Source: Vombatus ursinus (lineage: Eukaryota; Chordata; Mammalia; Diprotodontia; Vombatidae). From it: a DNA stretch of 64,000 nt. Numbering within the stretch: position 1 is the first letter of the stretch; each line of letters begins with the position of its first letter. The notes under the pieces are model-generated. The model ran no database searches and was not told the origin of the DNA. It saw only the letters and a program-made list of their open reading frames with translations. The stretch spans positions 2,409,536-2,473,535 of the forward strand of contig NW_020949602.1 in the NCBI RefSeq assembly GCF_900497805.2, given 5' to 3'. Shown piece after piece: positions 48,448-58,992 of the stretch. Position numbers and translations under genes: made by a program.

Positions 48448-48800
48448 TGATCAGTCAGTCAAACATTTATTAAGCACCTACTATATGCCAGGGATTGTGC
48501 TAATCACTGGGGATTAAAAATAAAGGCAAAAGACAGTCTCCAACCTCGAGAAGCTCACAGTCTAACGGGCGATGCTGCATGCAAACAAGTATGTAAAAAT
48601 ACAGGGAAAATAGAAAATAATTAAAAGAGAGAGGGCAACAGAATGAAGAAGGTTGGGAAAGGCATCTTGTAGAAGGGTAGATTTTAATTGGGACTTGAAG
48701 GAAACTGGAGTGGTCAGTAATTGGAGGGGAGAAGGGAGAGGTTCCAGGCATGGGGAATAGCCAGAAAAAATGTCCAGAGGGGAGAGATGGAGTGGGTTCC
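48448..48800 (-). mobile_element. L2 3' end inserted in L2
   Basis: AACATTTATTAAGCACCTAC, GAGAAGCTCACAGTCTAACG and TTAATTGGGACTTGAAGGAA are reversed L2. The host L2 runs the other way. Confidence 0.85.
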
Positions 48801-49335
48801 GTTAACATCTCTCTGTGGGTTACTAGATAGCCCTTCTCTCTCTCTGCTGAATTCCAGGCCTCTATCACCAACCTCCACCTAGACATCTTCACCTCGGCTT
48901 CCCATTGGCATCTCCAATCACAATGACCCAAACCACCAATAGGCTTGTTTATTCTGTATTAGAATACATAAGCTCAGTCATCCTCAATTCCTCTTCTCCC
49001 TCATCTCCCATGCCCAAATAGTTGTCAGGTTTTATTGATTATCACTCCATAACTGTCTCCTCTCTAGTCACATGCTCCTCACTCTCAGGCCCGTATCACC
49101 TCTTATCTGGACTATCGCAATTGTATCTTCCTTAGTTTTATTGCTTCCAAGCTATTGCACTTCTCAAAGCCTGTCTGGCCACGTCACTCCCTAGCTTAAG
49201 AAAATTTAATGGGTCCCTGCTGCTTCAAGGATGAATTATAATCTTCCCACCCTGGTATTCAAAGTTCTTATCTGGCTCCAGCTCCAACCTTTTCAGGCTT
49301 ATTTTCCATCATTCTCCTCCACAAACTCTGTATAA

Positions 49336-49735
49336 TTGAATTAATGAGTGAAAAAGCAAAAAAAAAAACCCATTTATTAAGCTCTTACTGTGGACCAGGA
49401 ACTATGCTAAGCATTGGGGATAGAAATGCAAGAGAGAGAGACCCATCCTGCCCTCAAGGACCACATATTCTAATGGGAGGGGGCAAGACATGAAAGGCAT
49501 CGGTGGCCAGGAAAGCATACAGTCCCAGGGCTGGTGATGGGAGCCATAGGACAGGGCAGTCATTGGCACAAACTCTCCAGAAGCAACGGGAGAGCCGATG
49601 GTGCCGCTATTCTCAGAGCAAGAAGAAGAAAGCCAAGGAGGGGAACGTCTGTAGTAGCGTGACAGGATGAGTTCCATTTGGGGTGATCTCACCCATCAGC
49701 CCTGCCACAGGGTGGGGCTATAAGGGAACCAAACA
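49336..49735 (-). mobile_element. Second L2 3' end inserted in the same L2
   Basis: CCCATTTATTAAGCTCTTAC and TGCTAAGCATTGGGGATAGA are the reversed terminus. The rest (GTCCCAGGGCTGGTGATGGG) fits a more diverged L2 subfamily. Confidence 0.65.
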
Positions 49736-50060
49736 AATTGTCTCACTTGCCATTCCTTCAACCTAGCTTTCATTTCTGCCTCCATGCTTTTTCCTTCCAT
49801 AGGGAGGAAATTGCCTTCCCGTGCCTATAATGTTCTCTTTCCTCAGCCCTACCCATGAGGATCTCCAGCTCACTGGCCACTTCCTATGGTAAGACCCCCT
49901 GATTTCCCAAACAGTAAAGGCTCTCTCCCTCCTCAAATGATCAAGTATGTAAGTCCCTGTTTACACAAGGCATTCCTCACATAGAGTGTAAGTACCCTGA
50001 GAGTAGGGGCTGCTTCTTCTCCTTGTGTTTCCCTGTCACCCAGCGGAGTGCTTAAGGAAT

Positions 50061-50936
50061 CCAGGTTGGATGGACTTGGAAGTCAATGGGAAGTCCTCAG
50101 TGATGAGCTCCTTCCTACCTCCCCACCTACCTCAGGTAAATGTCCTGTGATCTCCACTGGATGGCACCTTCCCTGCCTCCTGCCCAATGGGCAAATAATT
50201 AGTAGTTATGGCTCTGGAGCCTCTTCTGCCCAAGGTCCCATGTCTGGACCATAAGTCAAGGACAGCAAGTGACGCATCCTCGAGGAGCTCACAAGTATGC
50301 TGATGACAAAGAAGAAATCCAGGTGAAGGGTTTAAGGATAATTTATGGAGCAGGAGAATTCCTGGGATGGCAGTTCTTTGAAGAAAGGCATCTTCTCTTC
50401 CTTATATGGTGCCTAGGGCAGGGACGGACAGATAAAAGAGCCTTTCAATAAAGATTTGTTGACCGGAAAAGAACTCTGTGTATGAATCCACAAAAATGAG
50501 GGCTCATTCCTAATGCTCAGTAAGAAAGACACAGGCTCCGGGAAAAGCCTCATGGACAGGAACCTCTTCCCTTGGGCATTTGCCTCTGGCCCCCAGGAGG
50601 TATCAAAGGACTGACAGGAGACGCAGCTGATCAGCTTTGGAATTTTAAAGGAGATTTATCTGGAAGACCAATGAATGGGAAGAATGCAGGGAATGATGGC
50701 AAAGGGAAATGAATGAATGACTTTTTTTCCAGGGAAAAGGAGATGAGCATAAATCAAGGTTGTTTTCCAGCTTTTTCTGCTGACCTGTCACCAATAGGGA
50801 ATGTATGAGGGATTTAGGGGTGGAGTGAGGGGGAGCTAAGAACTTGGCCAGGCATTAGGATATCAGCTCATGTCCAGAGAATCAGGGCTTTGGGCAAGGG
50901 AGCTGAGAAAGCAAAGCAGCCCAACTGTGGAGGTTA
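50061..50936. other. Single-copy stretch with small L2 pieces
   Basis: A forward L2-like terminus lies at 50383-50465 (CAATAAAGATTTGTTGACCG) and a reversed piece near 50260-50300. The remaining 700 bases are not recognised. Confidence 0.45.
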
Positions 50937-51905
50937 TGTGAGTCAGCCAAGAAGCATTTATTATGCCCTCACTGTGTGCAATACACTGTGCTAAGGGCCA
51001 GGAAACAAAGAAAGGCAAAAACACCATCCCTGCCCTCAAGCAGCTCACAGTCTAATGAAAGTGACAGCAGGCAAATAACTACATGCAGGCAAGATATATA
51101 TGGGGTAAACGGAGGGGCTCTCAGAGGGAAGACTTCTTATATAGAAGGTAGGATTTGAGATGAATCTAGAAAAAAGCCAGGGAAGGCAGGAGGCAGGGGT
51201 GTGGAAGACAAACTTTCCAGAGATGGAATACCGTAGGTAAGGAACTGCAATTAAGACAGGGTAGCTGCCTCACGGAATGCATGGAGGGGAGTCAATGTCA
51301 GAAGTCTGGCAAAGTAGGAAGGCGCCAGGTGGTGAAGGGCTTTGAATGCCAAATCGAGGATTCCATATTTGATCCTGGAGGTAAATAGGGAACCACTGGA
51401 GTTTATTGAGTATGGAGGTAACACAGTCATCTGTGCTTTAGGAAATTAAGTGGAAGATGAATTGGATTTGGAACATTTCAACGACGGAGACCAACCTGAA
51501 GGTTATTGCAATAATCTAGGGGAAGCTAGGTGGTGCCATAGTGCAGAGTGTTATGCCTAGAGTCAGGAAGACCTGAGTTCAGATCTGGCCTCAGATACTT
51601 ACTAGCTGTGTGACCCTGGGCAAGTCACTTAATCCTGTTTGCCTCAGTTTCCTCATCTGTAAAATGAGCTGAAGGAAATGGCAAACTCCTCCAGTCTCTC
51701 TGCCAAGAAAACCTCAAATGGGGTCACGAGGAGTCAGACACAACTGAAATGACTGAATAACAACAAAAGAGGCGAGAAGTGGTAAGGCTCCCTACCAAGG
51801 TGGTAGCTATGTGAGTGGGGACAGCATATGAAAAATGGTGTAAAGGTAGAGACGATGAAACTTGACAACAGACTGGATATGTGAGTGTGGGTAAAGAACT
51901 GATAC
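50937..51905 (-). mobile_element. L2 3' part, long and well ordered, split by Mar1
   Basis: GAAGCATTTATTATGCCCTC, CAAGCAGCTCACAGTCTAAT, GTGAAGGGCTTTGAATGCCA, TTTGATCCTGGAGGTAAATA and GGTTATTGCAATAATCTAGG precede the SINE. AACAGACTGGATATGTGAGT follows it. Confidence 0.9.
51520..51767 (+). mobile_element. Mar1-type SINE inside L2
   Basis: GGAAGCTAGGTGGTGCCATA, GAGTTCAGATCTGGCCTCAG, GACCCTGGGCAAGTCACTTA and GGGGTCACGAGGAGTCAGAC to GAATAACAACAAA. Confidence 0.94.
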
Positions 51906-51910
51906 CTAAA

Positions 51911-52055
51911 GGGCAGCTAGGTGGCACAGTGGATAGAGCAACAGGCCTGGATTCAGGAGGACCTGAGTTCAAATCCAGCCTCAGACACATAACATTTACT
52001 AGCTGTGTGACCCTGGGCAAGTCACTTAACCTCATTGCCTAGCAAGAAAAAAAAA
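51911..52055 (+). mobile_element. Short poly(A) CORE-SINE
   Basis: GGGCAGCTAGGTGGCACAGT to CTCATTGCCTAGCAAG and an A run. Well preserved. Confidence 0.96.
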
Positions 52056-52067
52056 GTGCAATTCAAG

Positions 52068-52203
52068 AGCTGGCTAGGTGGTGCAGTAGATAGAGCACAG
52101 AGTCTGGAGTCAGGAGGACCTGAGTTCAAATCCAGCCTCAGACACTTACTAGCTGTGTGATCCTGGGCAAGTCACTTAACTCCAATAGCCTCTAAAAATA
52201 ATA
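52068..52203 (+). mobile_element. Short poly(A) CORE-SINE
   Basis: GAGCTGGCTAGGTGGTGCAG to CTCCAATAGCCTCTAAAAAT, directly downstream of another copy in the same orientation. Confidence 0.95.
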
Positions 52204-52205
52204 AT

Positions 52206-52290
52206 TGTCATTCAACAAGCATTTCCTAAGCACCTGCTATGTCCAAGGCCCTCTGCTGGGTGCTTCTTGGGAGACTAACTCCAAAGGGAA
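52206..52290 (-). mobile_element. L2 3' end
   Basis: CAACAAGCATTTCCTAAGCA and CCTGCTATGTCCAAGGCCC. Confidence 0.77.
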
Positions 52291-52294
52291 GAGG

Positions 52295-52762
52295 CATCTA
52301 GGTAGCCTAGAGTCAGGAAGACCTGGGGCTGAATCCCATCTTAGCTACTTCCTAGGTGTATGACCCTGGGCAAGTTACTGTCTGCCTCAGCTTCCTGAGC
52401 TGTAAAATAGGGACAATATCACCTACTTTGCAGGGTTGTTGTGAATTAGATAATTGTAAAGCGCTTACCTAACGCCTGGCACATATGACTGTTCACTCAC
52501 GTTCGACTCTGTGACCACATCTGGATTTTCTTGGCAAAGATACTGGAGTGGTTTGCCCTTTCCTTCCCCAGCTCATTTTACAGAGGAGGAAACTGAGGCA
52601 GACAGGGTTAAGCCTCAGGTTGCATAGCTGGTAAGTGTCTGAGGTAAGTGTCTGAACTCAGGTCTTCCTGACTCTAGACCCAGCACCCTATCCACTGTGC
52701 CACCTAGCTGCCCTGGCACACAGTAGGCCCTTAATAAATACTTATCCTCTTCCCTCCCCTTC
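52295..52762 (+). mobile_element. MIR-type SINE split by a reversed Mar1
   Basis: AGCCTAGAGTCAGGAAGACC, GACCCTGGGCAAGTTACTGT and GGGTTGTTGTGAATTAGATA come before. The tail TGGCACACAGTAGGCCCTTA comes after the Mar1 copy. Confidence 0.82.
52488..52713 (-). mobile_element. Mar1-type SINE inside MIR
   Basis: TCGACTCTGTGACCACATCT, AAAGATACTGGAGTGGTTTG and the end CCACCTAGCTGCCC. Flanking CTGGCACATA and CTGGCACACA are a 10-bp target-site duplication with one change. Confidence 0.93.
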
Positions 52763-52763
52763 C

Positions 52764-52950
52764 CTCTTTTCCAGGCTAAACACATTGATTCTTTCAATCG
52801 ATCCTCATGGTTCTTGACCTGGAAACCCTTCATCAGTCAGCTTGCCCTCCTCTAGTGTGCTGGAATTTTTTTCCAATAACTCAAGGATTTGGGTTTTCAA
52901 TTGTGATTCATAGTCTTTCGTCCAGTGCAGAGCACAGCCCCTTCCTGCTT
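52764..52950 (-). mobile_element. CR1/L3 3' end
   Basis: TTTTCCAGGCTAAACACATT, TTTCAATCGATCCTCATGG and TTGCCCTCCTCTAGTGTGCT. Confidence 0.66.
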
Positions 52951-52999
52951 TCCTGGATCGTCTTTGTAGTGGCTGTGGCTTTGATGCATTCCCTCCGAC

Positions 53000-53235
53000 C
53001 AGATGAACTCTAGAGTCCTTTCCAATTTCAGGTCTCTTCTATTAAATTACGGTTTTGGCTTGGCCACTAATGTCCTATGTGAATTCTAGCATGTGCTTTT
53101 CCCCTTCCTGAGCCTCAGTTTCCCCTTCAGTAAAACAGAGGTGACGGTACTCAGGCTTTTCACCTCTCAGGGCTGTGGTGAGAAAAGTGTGTTGTAAATT
53201 TCCTTGCGCTATAGAAAACAGACCTATTATTTAAA
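53000..53235 (+). mobile_element. SINE tail and MIR-type SINE
   Basis: A tail (GAGTCCTTTCCAATTTCAGG) to 53045, then MIR at 53060-53235 with CCTCAGTTTCCCCTTCAGTA and GGGCTGTGGTGAGAAAAGTG. Confidence 0.68.
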
Positions 53236-53780
53236 TCCCATGATTTTATTATGTAAAAATTATAGTAAGTGCAAAAATGTGGCTTTGGGGAGGCTGTCCT
53301 TCTGGAAGGCCTTGCCAGGGGGCCGGATGCAGTGAGGCAGCAGGCTCAATCTGGCCTTCAGGCCCAGGCCAGGGGTCCCGCTCTCCACTTCCCAGCCTCC
53401 CATTGGCCCTCCTGTGGGAGTGGTGCACTTCCTGAAGCAGAGCTGTGGTCAGAGCAGAGGCAGCGACCCAGGTCGCTTCCCCCATTTGCCCAGAGGTCCC
53501 CTGTGGTACAAGACTTGAACTTTGCTGCAATTTCCTGGCCCGTGGCTTTAATTATTTCTTAATCAGAGCTGAGCAAGGGTGGAAGGGGGAATGGTAGAGG
53601 CGGGTGGGGTCCAGCCTGCTGTGGGCCTGGCCCTGAGGCAAGGGGGCTTAGCTGTTTCTATTTCCATTCCAGGAAAGGCATCCAAGGCCCTGAAGTTTCA
53701 TCCTCAGGGGTCCAACAGTGTGCAGCAACCAACAGCTGGGCTGGGCTGTCCAAAGACGGTTGTCTTTGGCTGGAATAAAC
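53236..53780. other. Single-copy block, GC-rich at left
   Basis: About 540 bases. Both strands are open for 93-97 codons in the GC-rich half (GLARGPDAVRQQAQSGLQAQ on plus), which reflects composition more than coding. TGGCTTTAATTATTTCTTAA follows. No domain recognised. Confidence 0.4.
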
Positions 53781-53840
<60 letters not shown>

Positions 53841-53850
53841 NNNNNNNNNN

Positions 53851-53897
<47 letters not shown>
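53781..53897. repeat. (CA)n microsatellite containing a 10-N gap
   Basis: Perfect CA repeats on both sides of 10 N. The gap reflects an unresolved repeat length. His/Thr and Cys/Val open frames here are artefacts. Confidence 0.97.
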
Positions 53898-53899
<2 letters not shown>

Positions 53900-53984
53900 A
53901 ATAACAGTTGGCTCCAAGTGAAGAGGCGAACAGATTTTTTAAAAGTCGCTCAATGACGGCAGATCTGAAATGGTAGCAACAGCC

Positions 53985-54375
53985 CCCGCTTCCGCAGGCT
54001 TCAAAAGTACTTTTCTATAGCTCCATTTTACAAAGAGGAAAACTGAGGCTCGTAGGATCTAGTGCTGATGGAAAGGAGCTGAGACATCACTAGGTCCAAC
54101 CTTTTCAGTTTATAAGGGAAGGGTTGGGAGCACGGAGGGGAAGCAGATTGAATCTCCCAAGGTCAGACAGCCAGCAGTGGAGATAGATCAGCAGTCTGAC
54201 CCCCATTCTCTGGCTCCAAAACCAATGTGATTTCTCCTGTGCCGCACCAGGGGGCAGGGGAACAGAATTTAGCCTCTAACACTGGCACCAACTTTCTATA
54301 GGATTTTCTGCAAGTAAATTCACCTCCCAGAGCTCAGTTTCCTCCTCTGCAAAACAGGTGAGCTGCTGAAACACC
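53985..54375. mobile_element. MIR copies (two -, one +), degraded
   Basis: CATTTTACAAAGAGGAAAAC begins a reversed piece. 54053-54245 is a second reversed MIR (CCCAAGGTCAGACAGCCAGC). CTCAGTTTCCTCCTCTGCAA at 54330 is a forward piece. Confidence 0.58.
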
Positions 54376-54524
54376 TGGTTCTCCCGAAAACTTCTGTCCA
54401 TCCAGGAGCATTTCATGTCATTGCAGATCTCCAACCTGGAGGCATATTGGACAATATAGTGGCGATACAGCACCGGACAAGGGGTTAATGGGTCTGGGCT
54501 CATCTTAGCTTCTCTGCATGTCCT
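54376..54524. other. Single-copy stretch
   Basis: No feature recognised. Confidence 0.4.
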
Positions 54525-54957
54525 TCAAAGAGTCATAGCCTTGTAGACTGAAGGGTGGAAGAAATCTTTGAAGCCACCCCACCCCCATTTTAGAGATGAG
54601 GAAATTGAGGCCCACAGAGGTTAAATGATTTGCCCAAGCTCACAAAGGTAAGAGAGGGCAGAGCCAGGATTTGACTCCTTCTGACTCCTAGGTGGTGCAT
54701 AGAGCACCCAGCCTGGAGTAAGAAAGACTCATGTCCCTGAATTCATTCTGGCCTCAGACACTCACTGGCTGTGTGACCCTGGGCAAATCACTTCACCCTC
54801 TTTGCCTCAGTTTCCTCACCTGTAAAATGAGCTGGAGAAGGAAATGGCAAACCACTCCAGTGTCCTTGGGAAGAAAACCCCAAATGGGGTCATGAAGAAT
54901 TGGACACAGCTGGAAGGACTGAACACCACCACCACCTTCTGACTCCAAAGACAAAAC
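54525..54957 (-). mobile_element. MIR-type SINE split by Mar1
   Basis: CCATTTTAGAGATGAGGAAA, GAGGTTAAATGATTTGCCCA and AGCCAGGATTTGACTCC. The last bases resume after the Mar1 copy. Confidence 0.77.
54689..54936 (+). mobile_element. Mar1-type SINE with perfect target-site duplication
   Basis: TAGGTGGTGCATAGAGCACC, GACCCTGGGCAAATCACTTC, GAAATGGCAAACCACTCCAG, then a CACCACCACC tail. TTCTGACTCC is repeated exactly on both sides (10 bp). The first few head bases are missing. Confidence 0.96.
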
Positions 54958-55088
54958 TCTTTAGTGGGTTTCCCCCTTCTGGAGGTCTTTTAGCACAGAC
55001 TGGGTGACCACTTGCTAGATATGTCGTGGAGAGAATTCTTGTCCAGGTAGTACACAATAGCACCTAACATTCCTTCCAGCTTTTCAGG
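54958..55088 (+). mobile_element. CR1/L3 3' end
   Basis: GGAGGTCTTTTAGCACAGAC, GGGTGACCACTTGCTAGATA and AGAGAATTCTTGTCCAGGTA. Confidence 0.68.
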
Positions 55089-55504
55089 TGGGCGACCATC
55101 AGACTCAGAGCCTAGGGTCTCTGAATCAGGTTTGGTTATGATCCATTCTCACCCACCTACAATAGCAGTCATGGCTCCACAAGCAGAAGGGAGGGCGTGA
55201 CTAGCCTTGTTGGTGCTGGTCAGAAGAATGGATCTGCCGGCCACTGTAGGTTGTCCAGCCTTTGATGCTGGGTGCTGTATCTCTCTACTCTCACCGCAGA
55301 CTGAAAGCTGAGGCATCCCTTCCTAGAGGAGCTGAGCAGATCAGGGTGGGCAAGCTGATTTACCAAAAGCGAGCATATGCCTTTTGTACTGTCCACTCAG
55401 CTTTGGCGCTGTAGAGGAAGGACCTTTATGTCCTCCTCCATACTGGATCAGAGAAACAGGACTCAAGTCCAGAGTCTTCATCCTTAAATAGAGCCATATC
55501 AATG
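55089..55504. other. Single-copy stretch
   Basis: About 415 bases. No repeat, RNA or coding feature recognised. Confidence 0.4.
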
Positions 55505-55885
55505 CCATTTCAGTCATGCCTTTCCCCCCCAGTAACCTAACCTCTTCCCTTCATCCTACCTCACCATGCTCCTCTGGGCTTCATCAGTCTAATTTGAGAA
55601 CATGGATGCTGGAGAGTAGTAAGTTCTTCCTAGACCTTCCTTTAAGAAGGACCCCCCAGGGCAGCCAGTTCATTATTTTCCTTCTGGTTATACTCTCCTG
55701 GACTTCATCTTGTCCCTCTTTCTCCATTTTGACTTCTTTTTGTGCTGTCTTCCCCATTAGAATGTCTCCCCTTCCTTGAGGCCAGGGGCTGTCTTCTGCC
55801 TTTTTTTGTATCCTCAGCGCTTAGCAAGGCGCCTAGTACATGGCAGCCACTTAATCAGTGTTTGTTGACTGACTCCTTTCTAGAC
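55505..55885 (+). mobile_element. L2-tailed element, fragment
   Basis: The 3' end is L2-like (GTATCCTCAGCGCTTAGCAA, then AATCAGTGTTTGTTGACTGA), preceded by GTGCTGTCTTCCCCATTAGA as in 57805-58197 and 62745-63362. The left part is not standard L2. Confidence 0.58.
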
Positions 55886-56117
55886 TCTGTTCCTCAAGAA
55901 AACTTTCCAAGATGAAGAAGCATTCTTATCCTTGGAGGAGAACGATGTTAAGTTTGATGGATCTTAATAGAAGGGATGGACGTACAATTCACTTTGACTC
56001 ACCAATCATTTGCTAATGTCCTATTGCGTATATAAGCCATTCTAATGAGGACAAGGGAGACTTTTATAAAGTGACCGACGTGGATGCACAGGGAGCTTAT
56101 CTCCCAGCAGTGACCGC
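55886..56117. other. Single-copy stretch, possible degraded L2
   Basis: Nothing firm. The 55990-56100 part may be a very old reversed L2 piece. Confidence 0.35.
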
Positions 56118-56315
56118 TACAAGTTATGAGGAAGAGGAGGATAGATAGGAAGTCAGTGGAACCAAGTTCAAGTCTTAGCTTAATTTCTAACTAGCCATGT
56201 GGAATTAGATGAGTTACTTAATCTCTCTGGCTTCTAGCCTCCCCTTCTATAAAACCAGGGGGTTGAATCAGAATATTTCTAAGACATCTTCCAGTTCATG
56301 ATCCATGGCCCTAAA
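56118..56315 (+). mobile_element. THER/MIR-type SINE
   Basis: AAGTTCAAGTCTTAGCTTAA, GATGAGTTACTTAATCTCTC and CATCTTCCAGTTCATGATCC. Confidence 0.65.
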
Positions 56316-56344
56316 TGGCAGAGCCAGATTACCTCAAACAAATG

Positions 56345-56560
56345 CTTGTTTCCATGCAAAGTGATGTAAAGGGTCACATTTTATTTCCACAACACCGCAG
56401 TGAGGTAGATTCCATTTTTCTTCTCATTTTAAAGAGGAAAAAAATGAAGTATAGAGAGGTTATATGGCTTGCCAACACTCTAGTATCTGAGGCAGATTTT
56501 GAACCCAGGTCTTCAGGACTCCAAGTCTGTCCTTCTGTCCTCTGCACCACTGTGCCCAAT
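56345..56560 (-). mobile_element. MIR-type SINE
   Basis: ATTTTAAAGAGGAAAAAAAT, GAGGTTATATGGCTTGCCAA and TTTTGAACCCAGGTCTTCAG in order. Confidence 0.72.
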
Positions 56561-56649
56561 GGCTTAGCTCGGGGCATAGGTAAGCAAAGAGTAAGCGTGT
56601 CCCTCTCTTTACTTCCACATTCTTTGAGGACTATTGGAAGCCTGTCTTT

Positions 56650-56768
56650 AGTAAACTGAGGTTTAGTGTAATGCAGCAGTCAGCCCAGCTCCTACTGCAG
56701 CTGGGTGCTAGTGACAGAGAGGAGAGCTATAACCCAGGTCTCCTAGCTCCTTCCTATGACACCAGCTG
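56650..56768 (-). mobile_element. MIR fragment
   Basis: AGTAAACTGAGGTTTAGTGT and ATAACCCAGGTCTCCTAGCT. Confidence 0.48.
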
Positions 56769-57127
56769 CAATTTATTTACTTCAATCTACTTTCTAGCTC
56801 GAGCCATTGACCCAGAAAGGAACGTACCTGATAGATAGTCCTTGACTCTGGGGCTAGGAGTCACCACATTGGTTTGTGCTACAGCAGGAGACAAAAAGAG
56901 AAAAAAAAATCTCCCATCCGGCCCAGCTCCGGCTCCCTTCCCTCCTTCCAAAAGTAAACACTGCCCTTCACTAAATGGATGACCTCCAAGTCACACGAAG
57001 TTAAATAAAAACATCAGTTACCAGGAGCTGCTGCTGCTGAGGGGCATCCTTTAGAATGAAAGAGCAAATAAACACATCATATGTTAGCAAGAAAAACTTG
57101 TCTTCGAAAATACTTACTCAGTTATCT
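56769..57127. other. Single-copy stretch
   Basis: About 360 bases without recognised repeat. Ordinary composition with a GCTGCTGCTGCT run. Function unknown. Confidence 0.4.
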
Positions 57128-57310
57128 GGAAATAGCATGGTGCAGTGGAAAGAACCATGGTTCTGACCTTGACTCTTACTAGCTGTGTGGCCGCGGGCCT
57201 CAGTTTTCTCATCGGTGAAACAGGGAGAAAATAGCACTGGGAAAGGAAGCTAACTCACAGAGATATTGTAAGAAAGTAGAGAGATAGAAAAAAAATGTTA
57301 ACATTGGTAA
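57128..57310 (+). mobile_element. MIR-type SINE
   Basis: CATGGTGCAGTGGAAAGAAC, TACTAGCTGTGTGGCCGCGG and CAGTTTTCTCATCGGTGAAA. Confidence 0.62.
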
Positions 57311-57324
57311 GTAATGTTTGAATG

Positions 57325-58410
57325 ATCCGAGAAAATAAGCATGGTACCTTAACATTACAAAAGGGTAGATGTCTAGATTTTCAACAAAGAGAGGAGAATT
57401 GAGTAAGTAAACTGTAGACCGTTGAGTTTGAGTTCCATCCTGGATGAAATTCTCAAGCGGATTATTAAAGGGATGGTTAGTGAACATCTAGAGAAGGAAG
57501 CAGTGATTGCAAAGAGCCAGCTAGGCCTCAACAAGAACAGCTCTTCTCAGGCCCAGCTGCTTTCTGTTTCTGCCAAGTTGACTATTCCAGTCAATGAGAG
57601 GAATCACGTACATATGATTTAACTAGATCTTAGAAAATCCAGAAAATTAGAAAATTTAGAAAATTTAGAAAAATCTCATTTTATTTTTGTTGGATACCAA
57701 ATGGAGAAATCTGAGCTAGTCAATAGTAGTTGGACTGGATTCAGAGTAAGTAAGAATGACCAGACACCAAGAGAGTTTGCTGTCAATAGAATTCCGTTCA
57801 ATAAGCACATTTATGAAGCTTCTTGCTCTTCATTCATTTTCTGGCTCTGCTTTTGACTCACTATGTTTCTGTTATGCCTCAGCTGCCTTCTCACTCTTGA
57901 ACATCCCTTTTCCTATTAATGATTTCCTCCTAGGGTTTCCATTTTGGAGTGCAGTCTAAGCTGACCTCTCTTCATTCACCTTGGGGCTCTGCTTCTGACT
58001 CTGTGGCTTACGGCTTACCCTTGGCAGGTACTTCACTCCATCTATTTTCAGCTCCTTTCTGTATATTGTTTTCCCCCATTAGAACAGAAGCTCCTTGAAG
58101 GCAGGGGCTTTGTCTTTTTTGCTTGTATTTGAATCCCCAGAACTTATCCCTGTACCTGGCACATAGTAAGTGCTTAATAAATGCTTGTTGCTTTGTCTGT
58201 TACACTATGTGTAAGGCACCATACTAGGCTTTGGGGATATAAAGGCAAAGAGTATGAGCTTGAATAGGTCTTCTTGGAGTACCCTAAACCTCTGTGAATG
58301 TCCCTGGGGCAGCCCAACATTTATATCAATAGCTTGGTTAAAGGCGTAGGTGGCGTGCTTATAAGGTTTGTAGCTGGTACCAGGCTGTGAGAGATAACAG
58401 GGGTAACAAG
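57325..58410 (+). mobile_element. CR1/L3 LINE, reverse-transcriptase fragment, split
   Basis: The plus frame reads LSSILDEILKRIIKGMVSEH, then LEKEAVIAKSQLGLNKNSSS, matching CR1 reverse transcriptase (SVPGKIME-II, VIGSSQHGFTKGKS). It ends in a stop just before the expected YLDFSKAF, of which LDLRKS remains. GCTAGTCAATAGTAGTTGGA and, after a 480-base interruption, AACATTTATATCAATAGCTT continue CR1 order. Confidence 0.8.
57805..58260 (+). mobile_element. L2-tailed element plus a reversed L2 scrap
   Basis: TTTCTGTATATTGTTTTCCC, GAACAGAAGCTCCTTGAAGG and CATAGTAAGTGCTTAATAAA form the L2-like 3' end to 58197. A short reversed L2 piece (AAGGCACCATACTAGGCTTT) follows. Both interrupt the CR1. Confidence 0.62.
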
Positions 58411-58499
58411 GTTAAATCCTCCAGGGCATGGTGTGCTCCACTGTGTACTGAATAAAGTTTTACTTAATTAATGGATAAGAAGACCAAGCTTTAACTAAG

Positions 58500-58882
58500 A
58501 CAACTAGGTGGCGTCATAGATACAATACTGGACAGAATGTTGGACTTATAGTCAAACAGATCTGAGTTCAGATTCTACTTCAGACACTAGCTATGTGATT
58601 CTGAGCAAGCTCCTTACATTATCTGGGCCTCAGTTTCCTCATCTGTAAAATAAAGATGGATTTTAAGGTTCTTCCCAGTTCTAAGTATTTGAATCTTTGA
58701 CATTGAGTGCTAGCTGTGGAAGACTTGAGTTTGAATTCTATCTCAGACGCTCAATAGCTGTGTGACCCTGGGAAAGTAACTTAACCTTTCCTAGTCTCAG
58801 TTTCCTCTTGTGTAAAATGGGGATAACAATAGCACTTACTTTATAGGGTTGTTATAAGAATAAAATTAGATCTTATTCCTTT
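58500..58882 (+). mobile_element. Two consecutive SINE copies (MIR/THER type)
   Basis: The first, to 58702: ACTAGGTGGCGTCATAGATA, GGCCTCAGTTTCCTCATCTG. The second: GTGTGACCCTGGGAAAGTAA, CAGTTTCCTCTTGTGTAAAA, GGGTTGTTATAAGAATAAAA. Same orientation. Confidence 0.76.
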
Positions 58883-58917
58883 CCTTCTCCTTCCTTCTCT
58901 CCCCCTTTCTTGAAAAA

Positions 58918-58992
58918 TGCTAAGATTACAAATATAAAAGTAAGACTGTTCTAGCTCTCAAGAGCTCATGCTGTCATCAAGGAGACAACATA
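58918..58992 (-). mobile_element. L2 3'-end fragment
   Basis: GTTCTAGCTCTCAAGAGCTC and CTGTCATCAAGGAGACAAC. Confidence 0.5.

Larger units (their letters stand above)
48296..50060 (+). mobile_element. L2 LINE interrupted by two reversed L2 copies
   Basis: Forward L2 pieces are collinear across two interruptions: TCTACCTCTCTGACTACACC (48296-48447), ATCTGGACTATCGCAATTG and CAAAGTTCTTATCTGGCTCC (48815-49335), and CCATGCTTTTTCCTTCCATA with GTGTAAGTACCCTGAGAGTA (49737-50060). Confidence 0.78.

Noticed and set aside
53579-53956. 125-codon frame with His/Thr repeats
   Set aside because: CA repeat plus N gap.
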